A stretch of 7,740 nucleotides of DNA, from assembly GCA_023393235.1 (NCBI GenBank), contig JAEWMH010000027.1:1-7740 (forward strand). Direction: 5' to 3'. The stretch is from Bacillota bacterium. Its GTDB lineage: Bacteria; Bacillota; Bacilli; Paenibacillales; NBRC-103111. The notes beneath the pieces were generated by a model. The model worked only from the letters and a program-made list of their open reading frames with translations. It was not told the origin of the DNA and searched no databases. The position numbers and the translations under genes were made by a program. Of the stretch, positions 5,801 through 7,740 are shown piece by piece. Positions within the stretch are counted from its first letter, which is position 1. Every line of letters begins with the position of its first letter.

Positions 5801-7740
5801 GCCGAAAGCTCAGGGGCTTGGTTGTCCAGCAGCAAAGTAGCTTTGTTATAAATCCAGTTGGAATCGTCCTCTTTAAAATCCGCCGGTGTCCAAATGGCGG
5901 GATTATCGTATTCCGCAACCTTTTTCAGAGCCTCACCCTTGGCGTAAAACTCCACGTCGGCTGCGGAAGCACCCGGATGACTGGCAAGATACTCATTCTT
6001 CCACGTGTTGTACATATCGGGATGATCAATCGCAAAGTCTTTATTCTTGCTGTACTGCATCAACTCCCGGGCTGTATCCCAGGTCATATCCGCTGTCCAT
6101 GTATGCAGATACCAGGGACCGCTTGCGTCAGAGGCGAAGGCTTCCGACGGCGGAGACAACAGATTGGTTTTGTTGTTGGCCATCTTAAGCGGTTCTCCGG
6201 TGAATATGCCTTCAGGCTGCTGCCCGGTAAGAGAAAATCGCTTGATTGCGGCGTAGTGGTCAGTTTCCCAGTCCGCCAGGGGGTTATCGGGCTTATTACT
6301 CCAATAATAAAAGACCAGCCCCACTCCAGGGGAATCCTGCCCAATGGGTCCTGTCATATTCAAGGGCCGGTAAATCCCCCGGCTCGGCCGTACAAATCCG
6401 GGTTCATCCGGATCCAGAGGAGGAGCCGTCACCGAAGGGTCATTGGCGTCGATGGTGATTTTCCCCTTTTTCCCATACACCGCATCGGTTGCACCATCAC
6501 GGTCATAGATATAGCTGAAGGAAGGATCTTGGTTATCAATGGACAGCTTGGCCCAGTCGATCTTGGTGTTCGCCACCTGTTGGGAAATATCGTCGGGATA
6601 GGGCTTCGCAGACTTGTTGGTATTGGCCGCATCCATGAGCAGATTGCCGGCATAATCCTGGATCACACCTTTGTCGGCGTAGCCTGGTGCCCGGCTTTCA
6701 TGAGTGAGGGCAATCACCTTCAGCAGCGCCACGTCCACATCGGTATCGGTTACTTCAGCCTTGAACATCCAGACGTCCTCATTCATGCCGCTTACATACT
6801 TGGCTTTCATGCCATTATTGAAATAGAGGAATAGATCATCCGTATCTAAGCCATCTTTAATGATGACCTTCTCTGTAAGCTGCACCTTAAAATCAATCAC
6901 ATCTCCGCCGTTTAGGGTGCTGCCGGTGACGATCTCGGGCTGAATCCCGTTGGCCTCAAAGGCATATTTGGGCGGAACCGCGTCTATGATAACACGGTAG
7001 CCGTCTATTCCAGGGTATTCATCTTCGATGATATGGTTTGGATCGACCGTTTCATCAAACGGATTAATAAGCTTGCCCTTTAAGAAGGTTGCACCTTCAC
7101 TTGAAGCCTTCTTTCCGAAATCTTTAGCATCTAGGTAGTTCCCGGCAGCATCGTGAAAATCCGCTTCCTGGATTTTTTCGAGCAGTGTTTTATTGTTCAG
7201 TCCGCCTGTGGAAGGGCGCTGTGTCAGCTCGCCACCGTTCTTGATCGGCAGATTGCCTGAATGGTGCAGGGGTGATGGAGAATAGGAGTATGCCAGCTTA
7301 TCCGTAAACTGGTTCCAATCTGTAGAGGCCGGCAGCCTCATCCCCTGGTTCTGACCGGCACCTGGCATCCCCGTTCCAAACGGGTTAGTGAACAAATAGT
7401 GCAAATTCAAGTCTGCTGCACCAGCAGGTGAGGCGGCCTTGACCGGCTCAGAGAACGGATAGGTCAGATCCATCCGTTCTCCCTCCTTCAAGAATAATTC
7501 CCTTTCGCCAATGTCCGTATTGTCTCGCTCCGTGCCGGTGCTCGTGAATATGTAGTCTTTGATGGTGGGTGCTACTTTGTCCTGAAATTTAATAAAAATA
7601 CCTTCTACTTTGACATCCTCGTCTTCAAGCCAAACATGTATTTTAATGTGGGAATCCGGCTTGATTGCGGCCGTCTTCTCTCGGTGACTTATCGTTCCGC
7701 CGCCGCTGTGGGCAGACATAACGTTTTCGTTATACACAAA
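2845..7740 (-). CDS. Giant multi-domain Ig-like surface/secreted protein, 3' (C-terminal) part
   Basis: This reading frame is open through the right edge, so the true start lies outside the window. The GTG at 7737 has only one sense codon before it in the window and begins mid-domain, so it is probably not the start. At least 1630 residues are visible (numbered from 7737), ending in TAA at 2845-2847. I see no cysteine, membrane segment or catalytic motif. The protein is a chain of beta-sandwich modules. Many open with a D-x-x-A/P-P type boundary, near residues 53 (DKVAP), 252 (DAVPP), 401 (DNQDP), 638 (DNQAP), 870 (DNTAP), 1160 (DDTAP), 1231 (DKTPP) and 1433 (DNTAP), and several close with D-x-AGN. 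These are hallmarks of bacterial Ig-like repeats in Gram-positive surface proteins. Residues 1433-1516 resemble a DUF5011/HYR-like domain. The end has no LPxTG sorting signal and no SLH domain. I infer a structural or adhesive extracellular role; the exact function is unknown. A terminator-like hairpin follows. Confidence -1.
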   Translation of the reverse strand, partial: FVYNENVMSAHSGGGTISHREKTAAIKPDSHIKIHVWLEDEDVKVEGIFIKFQDKVAPTIKDYIFTSTGTERDNTDIGERELFLKEGERMDLTYPFSEPVKAASPAGAADLNLHYLFTNPFGTGMPGAGQNQGMRLPASTDWNQFTDKLAYSYSPSPLHHSGNLPIKNGGELTQRPSTGGLNNKTLLEKIQEADFHDAAGNYLDAKDFGKKASSEGATFLKGKLINPFDETVDPNHIIEDEYPGIDGYRVIIDAVPPKYAFEANGIQPEIVTGSTLNGGDVIDFKVQLTEKVIIKDGLDTDDLFLYFNNGMKAKYVSGMNEDVWMFKAEVTDTDVDVALLKVIALTHESRAPGYADKGVIQDYAGNLLMDAANTNKSAKPYPDDISQQVANTKIDWAKLSIDNQDPSFSYIYDRDGATDAVYGKKGKITIDANDPSVTAPPLDPDEPGFVRPSRGIYRPLNMTGPIGQDSPGVGLVFYYWSNKPDNPLADWETDHYAAIKRFSLTGQQPEGIFTGEPLKMANNKTNLLSPPSEAFASDASGPWYLHTWTADMTWDTARELMQYSKNKDFAIDHPDMYNTWKNEYLASHPGASAADVEFYAKGEALKKVAEYDNPAIWTPADFKEDDSNWIYNKATLLLDNQAPELSAEVIAGDKPEVQALVTAKDDHSGIDAANVQYQWVKENEAPSPIGWNTVPADYIVSTQGHVFEDGTYDLYLQGADHAGNIAAAQKAASATVNSSDNIEVSFSPTSTTYMKSQNVELTIKKMQPEAVAYAYSSSPVRPADSQFTPTVLAAVYGNVPVTNAPVTENAAAPSVTSSVYTANTVTSAVYDQPTTVWVPADPTLNGKQYLHIRVQEAGGQSYYFNQLYLFDNTAPAVTFSINGVNYAKPSHAVTVTATELQRPDDMKVSYQWVREDVPAPDEASPVWQTLPKDGKVTLDNSVLAAGETANFILYVNAIDGAGNGAITHTGTFRLSREDNSPVQVLQSDLIAFEGNETDGYKAVLQLELQNTTKHGFEYAISKDNGINWTNWMPYTNFVRTPVDATTPAQLQLKVKFRSPGGGESSPADVDTKGFNPAANLLYGIASYSTMKPVGSGAVSLTISVPAGVKVKPSATDNLAAPVHVKGNTYSIPQNGIYTFDLTDLTAPDRKARLLAVVNNIDDTAPEGVIVYNITGPTSSNVIAELQTSEPVRVLNNDGARRHSFKENDSFTFEFEDEAGNKNTATATVGNIDKTPPSVEIVVTDKYGDNGSKTFKTIKDSQGNVILAEGVVLSVVKAANSTKDITVIQGQNPVMMRENGKAEFTVRDQNGNTAVVAKEISYIAPALEAPEIVYEYVDENGQPLPPEKTVTIDGKTYAKGKVKVTLSGQVSAPNKMFLGTGPSIDKNGNYLNQISGADGRYSHSAVYSANGRTKIAISDLLGQRIISQIEVTGLDNTAPELTLNRPVISVIRNQEGFNPYTDLGGYTVSDNLSAAEHLTVTISDLDLDTTGKKSVTYTVTDEAGNSATFTQSVVVLPDSGLMITGNGEVISSSLEEAVMFDTNTITFRVQGYDEMMVEGTKATNERATFSILYHSGLYREGQMKYIAEEISYEALTAQQFQVTFPKTGWYTIIVRTQEREREFASFFVGNKD
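3193..3441 (-). other. DUF5011/HYR-like Ig domain near the C-terminus
   Basis: Residues 1433-1515 read DNTAPELTL, then NPYTDLGGYTVSDN, then TGKKSVTYTVTDEAGNSAT. The order of a conserved D-x-G-G, a short strand, a G-x-x-x-V-x-Y-x-V-x-D-x-AGN closing hairpin and a final beta strand is typical of DUF5011-type Ig-like domains in bacterial surface proteins. It is the last recognisable module before a unique C-terminal segment of about 114 residues. Confidence -1.
4807..5130 (-). repeat. Ig-like module B of the giant protein (protein-level repeat)
   Basis: Residues 870-977 repeat the arrangement of module A: a DNTAP opening, a YQWVRE strand at about 909, a W-Q-T-L-P segment, then an L-Y-V-N-A-I-D-G-A-G-N closing strand. 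This is the clearest internal homology in the window and supports reading the protein as a stack of Ig-like domains. Confidence -1.
5527..5826 (-). repeat. Ig-like module A of the giant protein (protein-level repeat)
   Basis: Residues 638-737 open with DNQAP, carry YQWVKENEAP at about 676 and end near GADHAGN. The layout matches module B at 4807-5130, which has DNTAP, YQWVREDVPAP and AIDGAGN. A more distant copy of the same pattern is seen earlier as FYYWSNKP at about 476, followed by GPWYLHTW. The similarity is at protein level; I see no long identical DNA, so the duplication is old or under divergent selection. Confidence -1.

Noticed and set aside
4699..6834. 711-codon plus-strand ORF
   Set aside because: It is in exact codon register opposite the giant minus-strand gene. 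Its translation is rich in Arg, Ile, His and Gly without domain patterns, whereas the minus strand gives clear Ig-like modules. It is a shadow ORF.
7717..7737. GTG at 7737 (or ATG at about 7719) as the true start of the giant gene
   Set aside because: The frame is open to the window edge, there is no signal peptide, and the sequence starts within what looks like a beta domain. The gene most likely begins outside the window.

Overview
The window is a piece of a low-to-mid GC Gram-positive genome (by eye about 50% GC). It is most likely from the Bacillales, with Paenibacillaceae as my best guess. The reasons are a textbook AAGGAG ribosome binding site, a Gram-positive type signal peptide, and very large, nearly cysteine-free secreted proteins built from Ig-like modules. 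Genus assignment is inference only; there is no marker gene.

All real coding capacity is on the minus strand. The order in the direction of transcription is as follows. (1) Positions 7740 to 2845 hold the 3' part of a giant gene, open through the right edge, encoding at least 1630 residues of stacked Ig-like beta-sandwich modules. (2) An intergenic stretch of about 225 bases (2620-2844) can fold into four successive hairpins; the last looks like an intrinsic terminator. (3) Positions 2619 to 1 hold a second large secreted-protein gene that runs off the left edge, with a clear start, RBS and signal peptide. Its reading frame is broken near 1708 by an apparent loss of one base. Reading on in the other frame gives 569 further stop-free codons of sensible protein, so the intact gene would encode more than 873 residues instead of the 340 read from the uncorrected sequence.

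The two genes look like neighbours in a locus for extracellular or cell-surface structural proteins. No enzyme active site, DNA-processing gene, mobile element, CRISPR array, tRNA or rRNA is visible. Long plus-strand ORFs cover much of the window, but they lie exactly in codon register with the minus-strand genes and are explained by rare use of TTA, CTA and TCA codons. I do not see a convincing new defence or regulatory system. The points most worth checking are the frameshift, the structured intergenic RNA, and how two giant surface proteins without a visible anchor are held on the cell.
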